This document shows positions 9,052 to 17,568 of a stretch of DNA of 37,813 nucleotides, piece by piece (within the stretch, counting starts at the first letter, position 1; each line of letters starts with the position of its first letter). The stretch is taken from contig DXAK01000042.1 of NCBI GenBank assembly GCA_019117065.1, positions 1 through 37,813 on the forward strand. The letters are read 5' to 3'. This stretch comes from Candidatus Mediterraneibacter pullicola. GTDB lineage: Bacteria > Bacillota > Clostridia > Lachnospirales > Lachnospiraceae. A program made the translations under genes and the position numbers. The notes under the pieces are model-generated. The model was not told the origin of the DNA and did not search any database. It worked only from the letters and a program-made list of their open reading frames with translations.

Positions 9052-10773
9052 ATGCATACGCTGAAAAGATTTATCAACTATTATGCGCCGTACAAATCAG
9101 TCTTTTTTATTGACCTGATCTGCGCCGCATTTATCAGTGTGGCTGACCTTGCCTATCCGCAGATCCTCCGCACGATGACCAAAACACTTTTTACGAAAGA
9201 CAGCAGCATTATCCTGCGGGCCCTTCCCCTCATAGCAGCCGGACTTCTGGCCATGTATATCATCCAAAGCCTGTGCAAATATTATGTAAGCTATCAAGGA
9301 CACATGATGGGAGCGCACATGGAGCGTGATATGCGCCAGCAGCTTTTTGACCATTACGAAAAACTGTCTTTCTCCTACTATAGTAAGAATAATTCCGGCC
9401 AGATGATGAGCAAGCTTGTATCCGATCTGTTTGATATCGCGGAATTCGCCCACCATGGACCGGAGAACCTGTTCATATCTATAGTGAAGATCATCGGTTC
9501 CTTTGTGTTCCTCTTCCTAATCAACTGGAGGCTTGCCCTCCCCCTGGTTGTTCTGGTTCTCTGTATGTTCATCTTCTCTTTCCGGCAAAACAGCAGGATG
9601 CAGGAGACCTTCATGGAAAACCGCAGGAAGATTGGAGATGTCAACTCCAGCCTTCAGGATACGCTGGCTGGCATCCGCGTAGTGCAGTCTTTTGCAAATG
9701 AAGAGATCGAGCGCGACAAATTTAAAAAGAGCAATCATGCGTTTCTCCTCTCTAAGCGAGATAATTACAACTGTATGGGAAGTTTCATGGGGTGGAACCT
9801 GTTCTTTCAGGGCATGATGTACCTTGTCACCCTTGTTTTCGGCGGTTATCTCATCGCCAAAGGAATGATGGACGTAGGAGATCTTGCCATGTACGCCCTG
9901 TACATCGGTATTTTCATCAGCCCCATCCAGATCCTCGTAGAACTGATCGAAATGATGCAGAAGGGTCTCGCAGGCTTCCGCCGTTTTCTCGACGTGATGG
10001 ATACAGAACCTGAGATCGTGGACGCGCCGAACGCACAGCCGCTTAAGGACGTGCACGGACGGGTATGCTATGAGGACGTGTCGTTCCATTACAGCGACGA
10101 CGACACTCCTGTGCTTTCACATGTATCCTTTGAAATCCCTGCCGGGAAATCCATCGCTCTGGTGGGGCCCTCGGGAAGCGGAAAGACAACCATCTGTTCG
10201 CTCCTGCCCCGCTTCTACGATGTAACCGGCGGGAGGATCACCATTGACGGAAAAGATGTGCGCACACTGTCCCTCAAAAGCCTGCGCAGCCAGATTGGAA
10301 TGGTACAGCAGGATGTGTACCTCTTCTCCGGAACCATACGGGACAATATCGCTTATGGGAAACCCGGCGCGTCCATGGAAGAGATTATCGAAGCCGCAAA
10401 GCAGGCCAATATTCATGACTTCATCCAAGAACTTCCAGACGGATACGATACCTTTGTAGGCGAAAGGGGAGCGCGCCTCTCTGGCGGGCAAAAACAGCGC
10501 ATCTCCATTGCCCGCGTATTCCTAAAGAACCCGCCGATCCTCATACTTGATGAAGCGACCAGCGCTCTGGACAATGAGAGCGAACGTTGGATCCAGCAAA
10601 GCCTTGAGGAACTTTCCAAAGACCGAACGACGATCACTATCGCCCACCGGCTCTCCACGATCCGGAACGCGGACGAGATCATCGTCATTACAGAGGATGG
10701 AATCGCGGAACGCGGAACCCATGAAAGCCTCCTCGCTAAGGACGGCCTCTACGCCCATTATTACAACATGTAG
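9052..10773 (+). CDS. ABC exporter, fused membrane and ATPase domains
   Basis: 573 residues in the half-transporter layout: an exporter-type transmembrane domain with about six helices (residues 15-310), then a nucleotide-binding domain with Walker A GPSGSGKTT, signature LSGGQKQR, Walker B ILILDEATSALD and the H-loop TIAHRLST. Such proteins usually work as homodimers exporting lipids, drugs or peptides. It has no peptidase domain, unlike the exporter at the left end. The start ATG at 9052 has AAAGGAG at 9038-9044; an upstream open extension crosses the promoter and is rejected. It stands alone, with a strong terminator after it. The substrate is unknown. Confidence 0.94.
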   Translation: MHTLKRFINYYAPYKSVFFIDLICAAFISVADLAYPQILRTMTKTLFTKDSSIILRALPLIAAGLLAMYIIQSLCKYYVSYQGHMMGAHMERDMRQQLFDHYEKLSFSYYSKNNSGQMMSKLVSDLFDIAEFAHHGPENLFISIVKIIGSFVFLFLINWRLALPLVVLVLCMFIFSFRQNSRMQETFMENRRKIGDVNSSLQDTLAGIRVVQSFANEEIERDKFKKSNHAFLLSKRDNYNCMGSFMGWNLFFQGMMYLVTLVFGGYLIAKGMMDVGDLAMYALYIGIFISPIQILVELIEMMQKGLAGFRRFLDVMDTEPEIVDAPNAQPLKDVHGRVCYEDVSFHYSDDDTPVLSHVSFEIPAGKSIALVGPSGSGKTTICSLLPRFYDVTGGRITIDGKDVRTLSLKSLRSQIGMVQQDVYLFSGTIRDNIAYGKPGASMEEIIEAAKQANIHDFIQELPDGYDTFVGERGARLSGGQKQRISIARVFLKNPPILILDEATSALDNESERWIQQSLEELSKDRTTITIAHRLSTIRNADEIIVITEDGIAERGTHESLLAKDGLYAHYYNM

Positions 10774-10789
10774 AAGCTACAAGCAATGC

Positions 10790-10855
10790 AAAACAGAGAA
10801 GAATCCCAGCTTGCTGAGAGCTTGCTCACAAGCAGATGGGATTCTTCTCTGTTTT
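10790..10855. terminator. Bidirectional terminator between ABC gene and thrS
   Basis: Arms 10790-10808 and 10837-10855 pair perfectly over 19 bp, with a T run at the end on either strand. It lies between two convergent genes, so it can end both. Confidence 0.88.
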
Positions 10856-10916
10856 ATAGTGCGACAGCACTCAGCGAAAGCCGGCTTTAACGTCTTGAGC
10901 TGGCATTATAGCTTCT

Positions 10917-12845
10917 CTATTTTTCTTCTTTCTCAATCTTGCGATTTGTTTTCGTTTGGATTTCCTCTGCAATCTTTCCGATAAACTCATTAAGCATACA
11001 TTGCCCCTCATCTCCAGCGAAACGGCTTCTAACAGACACTTTCTCTTCTTCTTCTTCCTTTGCACCCACCACGAGCATGTATGGGATCTTCTTCATCTGC
11101 GCTTCACGAATCTTGTAGCCTATTTTCTCAGCGCGGGTGTCGATCTCCGCGCGGATTCCCTCCTCTTTCAAAGCATCCAGCACTTTCATGCCATACTCCA
11201 TATGCTTATCGGAGATTGGAAGCACTTTCACCTGCACCGGAGCCAACCATGTCGGGAACGCTCCCGCGAAATGTTCAATCAGGATACCGATGAATCTCTC
11301 AATGGAACCGAATACCACACGGTGGATCATGATCGGCCTATGCTTTTCTCCGTCCGCTCCTGTATACTCCAGATTAAATCTGAGGGGAAGCTGGAAATCA
11401 AGCTGGATTGTGCCACACTGCCATGTCCTTCCGATGGAATCTTCCAGATGGAAATCGATCTTCGGTCCATAGAATGCTCCGTCCCCTTCATTTACAATAT
11501 AGGAAAGCCCGATATCATCCAGCGCACTCCTAAGAGCATCCGTCGCCATATTCCAATCCTTGTCGCTTCCCATGCTGTCCTCAGGGCGTGTGGAAAGCTC
11601 GACATGGTATTTGAAACCAAAAAGGCTGTACACTTCATCAATAAGTTTTACGACACCCTTAATCTCGTCTTTGATCTGTTCCGGTGTCATGAAGATGTGC
11701 GCATCGTCCTGCGTGAAGCAGCGTACTCTCATCAAACCGTGAAGCTGGCCGGATTTCTCATGGCGATGTACAAGTCCGAGCTCGCCCATTCGAAGCGGAA
11801 GATCGCGGTAAGAGCGGGGTTCTGATTCATACACAAGGATTCCGCCCGGACAGTTCATTGGCTTAATGGCAAAATCTTCCTCATCGATCACCGTTGTATA
11901 CATATTTTCCTTATAATGATCCCAATGACCGGATGTCTCCCACAGATGGCGGCTTAGCATGATCGGTGTATTGATCTCCACGTAGCCTGCCCTCCTGTGG
12001 ATCTCTCTCCAGTAGTCGAGAAGCGTATTTTTAAGTACCATTCCGTTTGGCAGGAAAAAGGGGAAGCCCGGACCTTCCTCACGCATCATAAACAGTCCCA
12101 GTTCTTTGCCCAGTTTTCTGTGATCACGCTTTTTTGCCTCCTCGATCATGGTCAGATACTCTTCTAACTCCGCTTTCTTCGGGAACGCAGTTCCATAGAT
12201 CCTTTGGAGCATCTTGTTGTGCTCGTCTCCCCTCCAGTAAGCTCCTGCAAGGCTTGTCAGCTTGAACGCCTTCACCAGTTTTGTAGACATCAGATGCGGG
12301 CCCGCGCACAGGTCTGTAAACTCTCCCTGAGAATAGAAACTGATCGTCTCATCCTCTGGCAGATCCTGTATCAACTCTACCTTGTAGTCCTCGTTTTTCT
12401 CCTTAAAGTACTCAATGGCCTCGTTTCTCGGCATTGTGTACTGTCTGATCTCAAGGTTCTCTTTTACAATCTTTTTCATCTCCGCTTCGATCTTTTCCAG
12501 ATCATCCGCAGTAAACGGAATTTCTCTGTCTACATCATAATAAAATCCGTCTGCGACGGACGGTCCGATCGCAAGCTTTGTCTCTGGGTACAGCCTCTTA
12601 ACCGCCTGCGCCATAATATGGGACGCAGTGTGACGGAAAGCGCCTTTTCCCTTGTCATCGTTAAACGTCAGAATGTTCAGTTCACAATCATGATCTACAA
12701 CCGTTCTCAAATCGACAATCTCACCGTCAATCTCGCCCGCTGTCGCCACTCTTGCCAGTCCTTCGCTAATATCTGAAGCAATATCATACACTCTCATCGG
12801 CTGTCTGTACTCTTTGCTTGATCCGTCTTTTAAAGTGATCTTCAT
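10917..12845 (-). CDS. thrS: Threonyl-tRNA synthetase
   Basis: 642 residues, standard length. Charges tRNA-Thr in the cytosol. Order of domains: TGS (1-62), the second additional domain with HTASHIMAQA used in editing (about 70-200), the class II catalytic core with MNCPGG, HRHEKSGQLHGLMRVR (motif 2 region) and GSIERFIGILIEH (motif 3), then the anticodon-binding domain (about 540-635). The start ATG at 12845 follows AAGGAAGG. Expression is controlled by the T-box leader just upstream (12915-13192). The stop lies just before the shared terminator. Confidence 0.98.
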   Translation of the reverse strand: MKITLKDGSSKEYRQPMRVYDIASDISEGLARVATAGEIDGEIVDLRTVVDHDCELNILTFNDDKGKGAFRHTASHIMAQAVKRLYPETKLAIGPSVADGFYYDVDREIPFTADDLEKIEAEMKKIVKENLEIRQYTMPRNEAIEYFKEKNEDYKVELIQDLPEDETISFYSQGEFTDLCAGPHLMSTKLVKAFKLTSLAGAYWRGDEHNKMLQRIYGTAFPKKAELEEYLTMIEEAKKRDHRKLGKELGLFMMREEGPGFPFFLPNGMVLKNTLLDYWREIHRRAGYVEINTPIMLSRHLWETSGHWDHYKENMYTTVIDEEDFAIKPMNCPGGILVYESEPRSYRDLPLRMGELGLVHRHEKSGQLHGLMRVRCFTQDDAHIFMTPEQIKDEIKGVVKLIDEVYSLFGFKYHVELSTRPEDSMGSDKDWNMATDALRSALDDIGLSYIVNEGDGAFYGPKIDFHLEDSIGRTWQCGTIQLDFQLPLRFNLEYTGADGEKHRPIMIHRVVFGSIERFIGILIEHFAGAFPTWLAPVQVKVLPISDKHMEYGMKVLDALKEEGIRAEIDTRAEKIGYKIREAQMKKIPYMLVVGAKEEEEEKVSVRSRFAGDEGQCMLNEFIGKIAEEIQTKTNRKIEKEEK

Positions 12846-12914
12846 CTTTTTACCTTCCTTTCCGTATTTGGAGTTTCCTCTGCCCCGTGCCTTTCATCCT
12901 TTCCTTATAGAAAC

Positions 12915-13192
12915 AAAGAAAAGGCATCCCTTATTGGAATGCCTCTTAACTTCTGAAATCTATGTCCGCACGGAAACACTCCATGCGGGGACGGAGTGTT
13001 CTCTCCGCGGTTCCACCCCGCTTGTTTTCCATGGAAAACCTTCTTCATTCATGTGATGATAACGGAATCACCGTGCCATATTAAGGCCGCTCCGAGGTGG
13101 TATTCAGTCAGCCGGAACATCAAAGCCCTCACACCAAACAGGCTTCTCTCTGAGATGGCCGGACAGCCTACTGTCCTCTTCAACGCTTTTAC
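12915..13192 (-). promoter_or_regulatory. T-box riboswitch controlling thrS (threonine specifier)
   Basis: On the minus strand the conserved T-box core GGGGTGGAACCGCGG lies at 13019-13005. Downstream, a terminator stem pairs 12944-12936 with 12930-12922 and is followed by TTTTCTTTG. Upstream, a long stem I region holds a candidate specifier ACC (Thr) in GAATACCACC at 13101-13099. Uncharged tRNA-Thr binding the specifier and the T-box would favour the antiterminator and thrS expression. The core and terminator are seen directly; the specifier choice fits thrS but was not folded by software. Confidence 0.93.
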
Positions 13193-13199
13193 AACGGTT

Positions 13200-13229
13200 A
13201 TTCTACATCATAAACACAGAATATGTCAA
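13200..13229 (-). promoter_or_regulatory. Promoter of thrS T-box transcript
   Basis: Minus strand TTGACA (13229-13224), 18-bp spacer, TAGAAT (13205-13200). It places the start near 13192, at the 5' edge of the T-box. No clear terminator was seen between sigE and this promoter. Confidence 0.7.
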
Positions 13230-13292
13230 CCCCCCATAGCTTTTACCATTCTCGAGATTCCTATTTCTCTTATGCGCTCTTATTCTTGCTTT

Positions 13293-14033
13293 TTACTCAT
13301 AGCGCACCATCTCGCGTTTCAACCTCTGCATGATTTTCTTCTCAAGCCTTGAAATATAAGACTGGGAAATCCCCAACAGATCCGCCACCTCCTTCTGCGT
13401 TTTCTCCCGTCCATCAGGATTATCCAGTCCGAAGCGCATCCGCACAATCAGCTTTTCTCTGCTGTTCAACTTATTAAGTGCCCGGATGAGAAGCTTCCTC
13501 TCCGCTTCGTTTTCCAGATCACGATATATTGTATCCTCCTCCGTACCGAGAATATCCGAAAGGAGCAGTTCGTTGCCGTCCCAGTCCACATTGAGGGGTT
13601 CGTCGATAGATACCTCCATCTTAGTCTTGCTGTTCCTGCGCAGATACATTAGGATCTCATTTTCAATACACCTTGAAGCATATGTAGCAAGCTTGATCTT
13701 TTTTGTAGGATTGAATGTATTGATCGCTTTGATTAGTCCGATCGTCCCGATAGAAATGAGATCTTCCACCCCAACACCCGTATTGTCAAATTTTTTCGCG
13801 ATATAGACCACAAGGCGGAGATTGTGCTCAATCAATACTTTCTTTGCATCCTCGTCATACTCTGTCCCAAGCCGCTGTATCATCTCGGTCTCTGCCGCCC
13901 TCTCCAATGGCGGAGGCAGCACTTCTGCCCCCCCTATGTAATGAATTTCTTTCCCGCTCCCAAACAGCAGGTTTTTGATATCAGGTACAACCCGCAGTTT
14001 AAACTGGTGCGGAACAGCTACTTTTACGACCAT
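13293..14033 (-). CDS. sigE: Sporulation sigma factor SigE (pro-form)
   Basis: 246 residues. Directs RNA polymerase to early mother-cell genes. After a pro-sequence of about 30 residues (ending near KEIHYIGG) come region 2 ([52 protein letters not shown]), the SigE-like linker ([17 protein letters not shown]), and region 4 with helix-turn-helix [20 protein letters not shown]. This linker is the hallmark of SigE rather than SigG, SigF or SigK. The ATG at 14033 has GGAGGAG upstream. It follows spoIIGA by 93 bp in one transcript. sigG, often next in line in Bacilli and Clostridia, is not here. Confidence 0.96.
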   Translation of the reverse strand: MVVKVAVPHQFKLRVVPDIKNLLFGSGKEIHYIGGAEVLPPPLERAAETEMIQRLGTEYDEDAKKVLIEHNLRLVVYIAKKFDNTGVGVEDLISIGTIGLIKAINTFNPTKKIKLATYASRCIENEILMYLRRNSKTKMEVSIDEPLNVDWDGNELLLSDILGTEEDTIYRDLENEAERKLLIRALNKLNSREKLIVRMRFGLDNPDGREKTQKEVADLLGISQSYISRLEKKIMQRLKREMVRYE

Positions 14034-14126
14034 TATGTCTCCTCCTCTATTTATTTTCCGCTAAATGTCGGGTGTGTCCCCATACCATGCGGATATTTTC
14101 TGTCTATTCCGGCAGATGTTTCAACT

Positions 14127-14912
14127 TTAGTCACAAAATATCCCCGGATTCAGGATGATCTCATATTCTTTTCCCACAGATACTGGTTCTTCTGACACAC
14201 CGATCACAGGCTCTGATATCCACCGGTCCACATCAGTGTGCACGCACATTTTCCGAATGCGGAATACTTTCATGACCCGCTCTCCTCCCACGGACTGGTA
14301 AGGAATCATGTGAAAACCTTTTTCGTTCTCCACTCGGTCTGTAATCCTGCTAAGAAGCTCTGGATCTATCACATTGACGGGGACATCCGTAACGTAATCC
14401 CTCAGTCTGTTTCCCGTATCCCAGAGCGCGTTTGCCGTCATCTCTCCTCGCTCTGTGTAGAGCGTCACGCGGATAATATCCCCCTGTCTCCCGACAAGAT
14501 ATGCCATGATTTTCCACAGTTTTATCAGAAGGAAATACGCCCCGAAACCCACACAATAAAAAAGACTGATATACCGCATATAGGGCCGAAAAAGCATCAT
14601 AATCCCGCCCATGATAACCGAGACCGCGTACAGCAGGACATATGCTCTTACAAACTGCGCGACACATCTGATTCCCAATCCAAAAAAGATCATCACACTA
14701 TTTATGACCAGATGGAAAAGAAGAAGCTTCATGATTCTTGGAAGCGGGATGGCTATCACCACACAAGTGAAAAAGCTTCCCACTGCCCCACACAGAAAAA
14801 GGCGCCCCCGCGGCGTGCCGCATTTCAGAATGTGATCAAGAGCCAGAAGAAGCAGGCTGTCCATCATGAGATTCTCTAGAAAAAATAAATCTATGTACAA
14901 CTCATGGTACAT
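14127..14912 (-). CDS. spoIIGA: Pro-SigE processing aspartic peptidase
   Basis: 261 residues. The N-terminal half (about 5-140) has some five membrane segments. The C-terminal half is the aspartic protease domain with catalytic Asp165 in ALWDTGNRL (a DTG motif; Bacillus uses DSG). It cleaves the SigE pro-sequence in the mother-cell membrane after asymmetric division, on a signal from the forespore. The start ATG at 14912 follows AGAAGGTG. It is first in the spoIIGA-sigE operon, behind the Spo0A-type promoter at 14947-15013. Confidence 0.93.
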   Translation of the reverse strand: MYHELYIDLFFLENLMMDSLLLLALDHILKCGTPRGRLFLCGAVGSFFTCVVIAIPLPRIMKLLLFHLVINSVMIFFGLGIRCVAQFVRAYVLLYAVSVIMGGIMMLFRPYMRYISLFYCVGFGAYFLLIKLWKIMAYLVGRQGDIIRVTLYTERGEMTANALWDTGNRLRDYVTDVPVNVIDPELLSRITDRVENEKGFHMIPYQSVGGERVMKVFRIRKMCVHTDVDRWISEPVIGVSEEPVSVGKEYEIILNPGIFCD

Positions 14913-14946
14913 ACCACACCTTCTCTCTAAGATCGATCCGGGTCTT

Positions 14947-15013
14947 ATTATATAGCCTGTATAGAATGAAAATTTGTCAGATGATGACGCCTGTCGGGAA
15001 ATATCTTTCGACA
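14947..15013 (-). promoter_or_regulatory. Spo0A-type promoter of spoIIGA-sigE
   Basis: Minus strand CTGACA (14980-14975), an unusual 22-bp spacer, TATAAT (14952-14947). A perfect 0A box TGTCGAA lies at 15013-15007, and a 6-of-7 match TGACAAA (14979-14973) overlaps the -35. Bacillus subtilis spoIIG is known for a 22-bp spacer and Spo0A boxes, one set on the -35. The match of spacing and boxes is seen in the sequence; activation by Spo0A-P is inferred. The gap 14913-15203 holds this promoter and the ftsZ terminator. Confidence 0.78.
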
Positions 15014-15135
15014 GAAATGTCTGATAATAGATTGAAAGATATCTTTATTATACAAATGAAGCGGAAGCTATCTGAAACTGCATGTTCCAGCAAATATATG
15101 ATATCCGCAAAACTATTTGACACTTTTCTATTGAT

Positions 15136-15171
15136 AAAAAAACTCTGTGCGAAATAATTTCACACAGAGTT
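15136..15171 (-). terminator. Intrinsic terminator of ftsZ
   Basis: Arms 15171-15163 and 15149-15141 (AACTCTGTG and CACAGAGTT) pair over 9 bp, with an inner GAAA-TTTC pairing, and are followed on the minus strand by five further T (15140-15136). Confidence 0.88.
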
Positions 15172-15203
15172 TCATATTATACTTTATTGTATTAAGGCTT
15201 GTC

Positions 15204-16373
15204 CTATTTCTTAAAGAAATCCGGAATCTTGATGGACTGCTCTTTCACATTACTGGACGGAGTCCTCGGCTGCAGTGTCGGCATCGTACCTCCCTGCGTT
15301 CTTGCGCCTGTACGGTTCTCATTGTCAAGACGGCTTCTCACCGGAGAATCTCCTGACGGAAGAATAGAACCGACTTTCTGCTGTCCTTCAAGTCTTGCTT
15401 TTAACTTGGATGCGCTTCCGCCTACATTATGTAAGCCAGTAGCAATAACTGTGATCGTACACTCGTCGGACTTAGAATCGTCATACATCGCACCAAAGAT
15501 AATGCTTGCTCCCTCACCTGCTAGTTCCTGAACATAATCAGCCGCATCGGACGCATCCATAAGAGTGATATCTCCTGATACATTGACAATGACATTTGAC
15601 GCGCCCTGAATGGTCGTCTCAAGCAGCGGGCTTGCAACCGCCTCTTTGACAGCCTCAAGAGCCTTGTCATCGCCGCGCCCTGAACCGATACCAATATGAG
15701 CGATACCCTTGTCCTTCATAACAGTCTGGATATCAGCAAAGTCAAGGTTGATCAGTGACGGAACATTGATCAGGTCTGTGATACCCTGAATACCCTGCTG
15801 TAAGACCTCGTCCGCTTTCTTAAGCGCTTCCGGCATTGTTGTTCTTCTGTCAACAACCTCAAGAAGCTTATCGTTCGGAATGACGATAATCGTATCCACG
15901 TTCTCTTTTAATTTATCAATTCCTGAAAGAGCGTTTTGCATTCTCGTTTTGGACTCGAAACGGAACGGTTTTGTAACAACACCTACTGTCAAAGCCCCTT
16001 GCTCTTTTGCAATGCGGGCAATAACCGGAGCTGCTCCTGTACCTGTTCCGCCTCCCATACCGCAGGTGACGAACACCATGTCCGCGCCCTTTAATGCTGC
16101 TGAGATCTCTTCTGAACTTTCCTCTGCCGCTTTCTCTCCCACCTCAGGCTGCGCTCCCGCGCCAAGTCCCTTCGTGAGCTTTTCACCGATCTGCATCAGA
16201 GTCGGCGCCTTGCAAAGCTGCAGTGCCTGCTTGTCTGTATTCACTGCGATAAATTCCACGCCCGCGATCTGCTCGTCGATCATACGGTTCACGGCATTGT
16301 TTCCGCCTCCGCCCACACCGACAACGATTATTCTTGCGGCCGCTTCTGATTCGTTGGTCTTAATTTCTAACAA
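15204..16373 (-). CDS. ftsZ: Cell division GTPase FtsZ
   Basis: 389 residues from a TTG start. Polymerises into the Z ring that recruits the divisome. Visible: [14 protein letters not shown], tubulin signature GGGTGTG (107-113), T7 loop [11 protein letters not shown], and a C-terminal peptide IKIPDFFKK after a flexible linker. TTG at 16373 is chosen because AAAGGAGG lies 8 nt ahead and the protein then begins MLEIKTN, like Bacillus MLEFETN. The ATG at 16394 would overlap that ribosome binding site and has none of its own. It has its own promoter (16447-16475) and terminator. ftsA does not precede it. Confidence 0.96.
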   Translation of the reverse strand: MLEIKTNESEAAARIIVVGVGGGGNNAVNRMIDEQIAGVEFIAVNTDKQALQLCKAPTLMQIGEKLTKGLGAGAQPEVGEKAAEESSEEISAALKGADMVFVTCGMGGGTGTGAAPVIARIAKEQGALTVGVVTKPFRFESKTRMQNALSGIDKLKENVDTIIVIPNDKLLEVVDRRTTMPEALKKADEVLQQGIQGITDLINVPSLINLDFADIQTVMKDKGIAHIGIGSGRGDDKALEAVKEAVASPLLETTIQGASNVIVNVSGDITLMDASDAADYVQELAGEGASIIFGAMYDDSKSDECTITVIATGLHNVGGSASKLKARLEGQQKVGSILPSGDSPVRSRLDNENRTGARTQGGTMPTLQPRTPSSNVKEQSIKIPDFFKK

Positions 16374-16446
16374 GAGTATTTCCTCCTTTGTCATCTTATT
16401 AATTTCTTATACATCCCTTTATTGAACGATAGAATCCAATAAGTAT

Positions 16447-16475
16447 ATAATAAAGTCTTTTCTGCAAATAATCAA
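16447..16475 (-). promoter_or_regulatory. ftsZ promoter
   Basis: Minus strand TTGATT (16475-16470), 17-bp spacer, TATTAT (16452-16447), about 70 bp ahead of the ftsZ start. It lies at the ftsZ side of the structured gap, so ftsZ can be expressed apart from the cluster. Confidence 0.65.
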
Positions 16476-16514
16476 TAGATTTTTCTCATTTTTCTGATAT
16501 TTTTATACTATTTA

Positions 16515-16747
16515 GCCATGCACAGTCAGAACGGAAATGCTGAGCAAGCTTGCTTGCGTCAGTCAGTTCCGGACTGACTGTATTTGGCGCTTAGCCAAAG
16601 CGAGAAGCCGCCTGCAGCGTCGAGCTTGCATGGCACATGCTCGCATGCTTGCGCGAGTGGTTATACATGGGGTGAGCGCCTGCTAATGAGTAAAACAGTG
16701 GCGTATGTCACAATTAGCACACCAGTGCGGTTTTACGAATCGCACGG
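16515..16747. repeat. Palindrome-rich structured element in ftsQ-ftsZ gap
   Basis: This stretch has no convincing gene but several nested inverted repeats. GCCATGC (about 16515) pairs with GCATGGC (about 16627). Inside lies a stem of ACAGTCAG..CGGAA (16522-16536) with TTCCG..CTGACTGT (16567-16581), and TTTGGC with GCCAAA (16583-16599). A second unit has GTAAAAC (about 16690) pairing with GTTTTAC (about 16730), and GTGCG with CGCAC. It is more GC-rich than the AT-rich ftsZ leader beside it. It could be a folded RNA, an intergenic repeat family, or a remnant of a mobile element. No T run marks it as a simple terminator. Confidence 0.55.
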
Positions 16748-16773
16748 CTGAACTGTATCTGTCACCATCCAAG

Positions 16774-17526
16774 CTATCCGGCGGGAACAAATCGGATATT
16801 GTCCGAATCCGCATTATAATTCTCCAGATGGAGCGTTCCCGCCGTCTCAGGATACAGCTCTGCCAGTTTCTCAAGTATGGGCGGAATCTGCTGAAGTTTT
16901 ACCTCGTAGTCTCTGTCCCCAAGCAGCACTTCCACGATCCCAAAATAGATCTGCACGCTTCCATCCGTACAGGATATTCGATCCGGCGCAAGACTGTATT
17001 TTTTCAAGTTCTTAGAAACTTCCACGATTTTATCAAAGATACTATCGTCCTCCACTGGAAGTTTCTCCCCTACTTTCACTTTTCCTGCATCAAATGCCAG
17101 TCCTTCAATATAAGGCGTTCCCTCCAGTATCTTCTGGGTTCTCAGCGCCACCGTGCCATTCCGGTCAAAAAACAGATAGCCGTCGTCATAATCCACATAT
17201 CCTGCCATCTCTTTTTCTTTGACTGTCACACGGACTGTCCATGGATTTTTAAGGGAGATATGCATACTTTCCATACCGGAAGGAAGATCCGCATCCGTCA
17301 AATTATATTTTGCCAATATATATAAGGTATTTACGGAGAACCCGTCCCTCTTTATCCAAGAAGTGATCGTATTTTCACCGTAGTAAGAATTCCCTTCCAC
17401 CTCGAAAGTTTTCGTGCGAAAGAGAAACACAACCGCAGCTGCCAGTACAATAAGAGCCGCAATAATCAACAGGACAACACGCCACACCCGTCTCTTTTTA
17501 TTCTTCTTTTGTTTCTTAGATTTCAA
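16774..17526 (-). CDS. ftsQ: Cell division protein FtsQ/DivIB
   Basis: 250 residues. A basic N-terminus (KSKKQKKNKKRR) precedes one membrane helix (about 15-36). An extracytoplasmic POTRA domain follows (TFEVEGNSYYGENTITSWI), then the FtsQ/DivIB beta domain (DRNGTVALRTQKILEGTPYI). It links FtsL and the septal PBP in the divisome. The start is TTG at 17526 with GAGGAGGAG at 17531-17539. It lies 42 bp after ftsW in the same direction, last of the wall cluster before the structured gap. Confidence 0.9.
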   Translation of the reverse strand: MKSKKQKKNKKRRVWRVVLLIIAALIVLAAAVVFLFRTKTFEVEGNSYYGENTITSWIKRDGFSVNTLYILAKYNLTDADLPSGMESMHISLKNPWTVRVTVKEKEMAGYVDYDDGYLFFDRNGTVALRTQKILEGTPYIEGLAFDAGKVKVGEKLPVEDDSIFDKIVEVSKNLKKYSLAPDRISCTDGSVQIYFGIVEVLLGDRDYEVKLQQIPPILEKLAELYPETAGTLHLENYNADSDNIRFVPAG

Positions 17527-17568
17527 TCTACTCCTCCTCAGATCTGCTGATGCCTGCTTTCACTTGTA

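Noticed and set aside
10956..11825. 289-codon plus-strand frame inside thrS
   Set aside because: It is a shadow of thrS, whose domains and motifs are unmistakable on the other strand.
12814..13352. Small plus-strand frames across the T-box
   Set aside because: They overlap a clear T-box leader, promoter and sigE end on the minus strand.
14127..14912. General membrane protein or unrelated aspartic protease
   Set aside because: Five helices plus DTGN domain directly upstream of sigE is specific for SpoIIGA.
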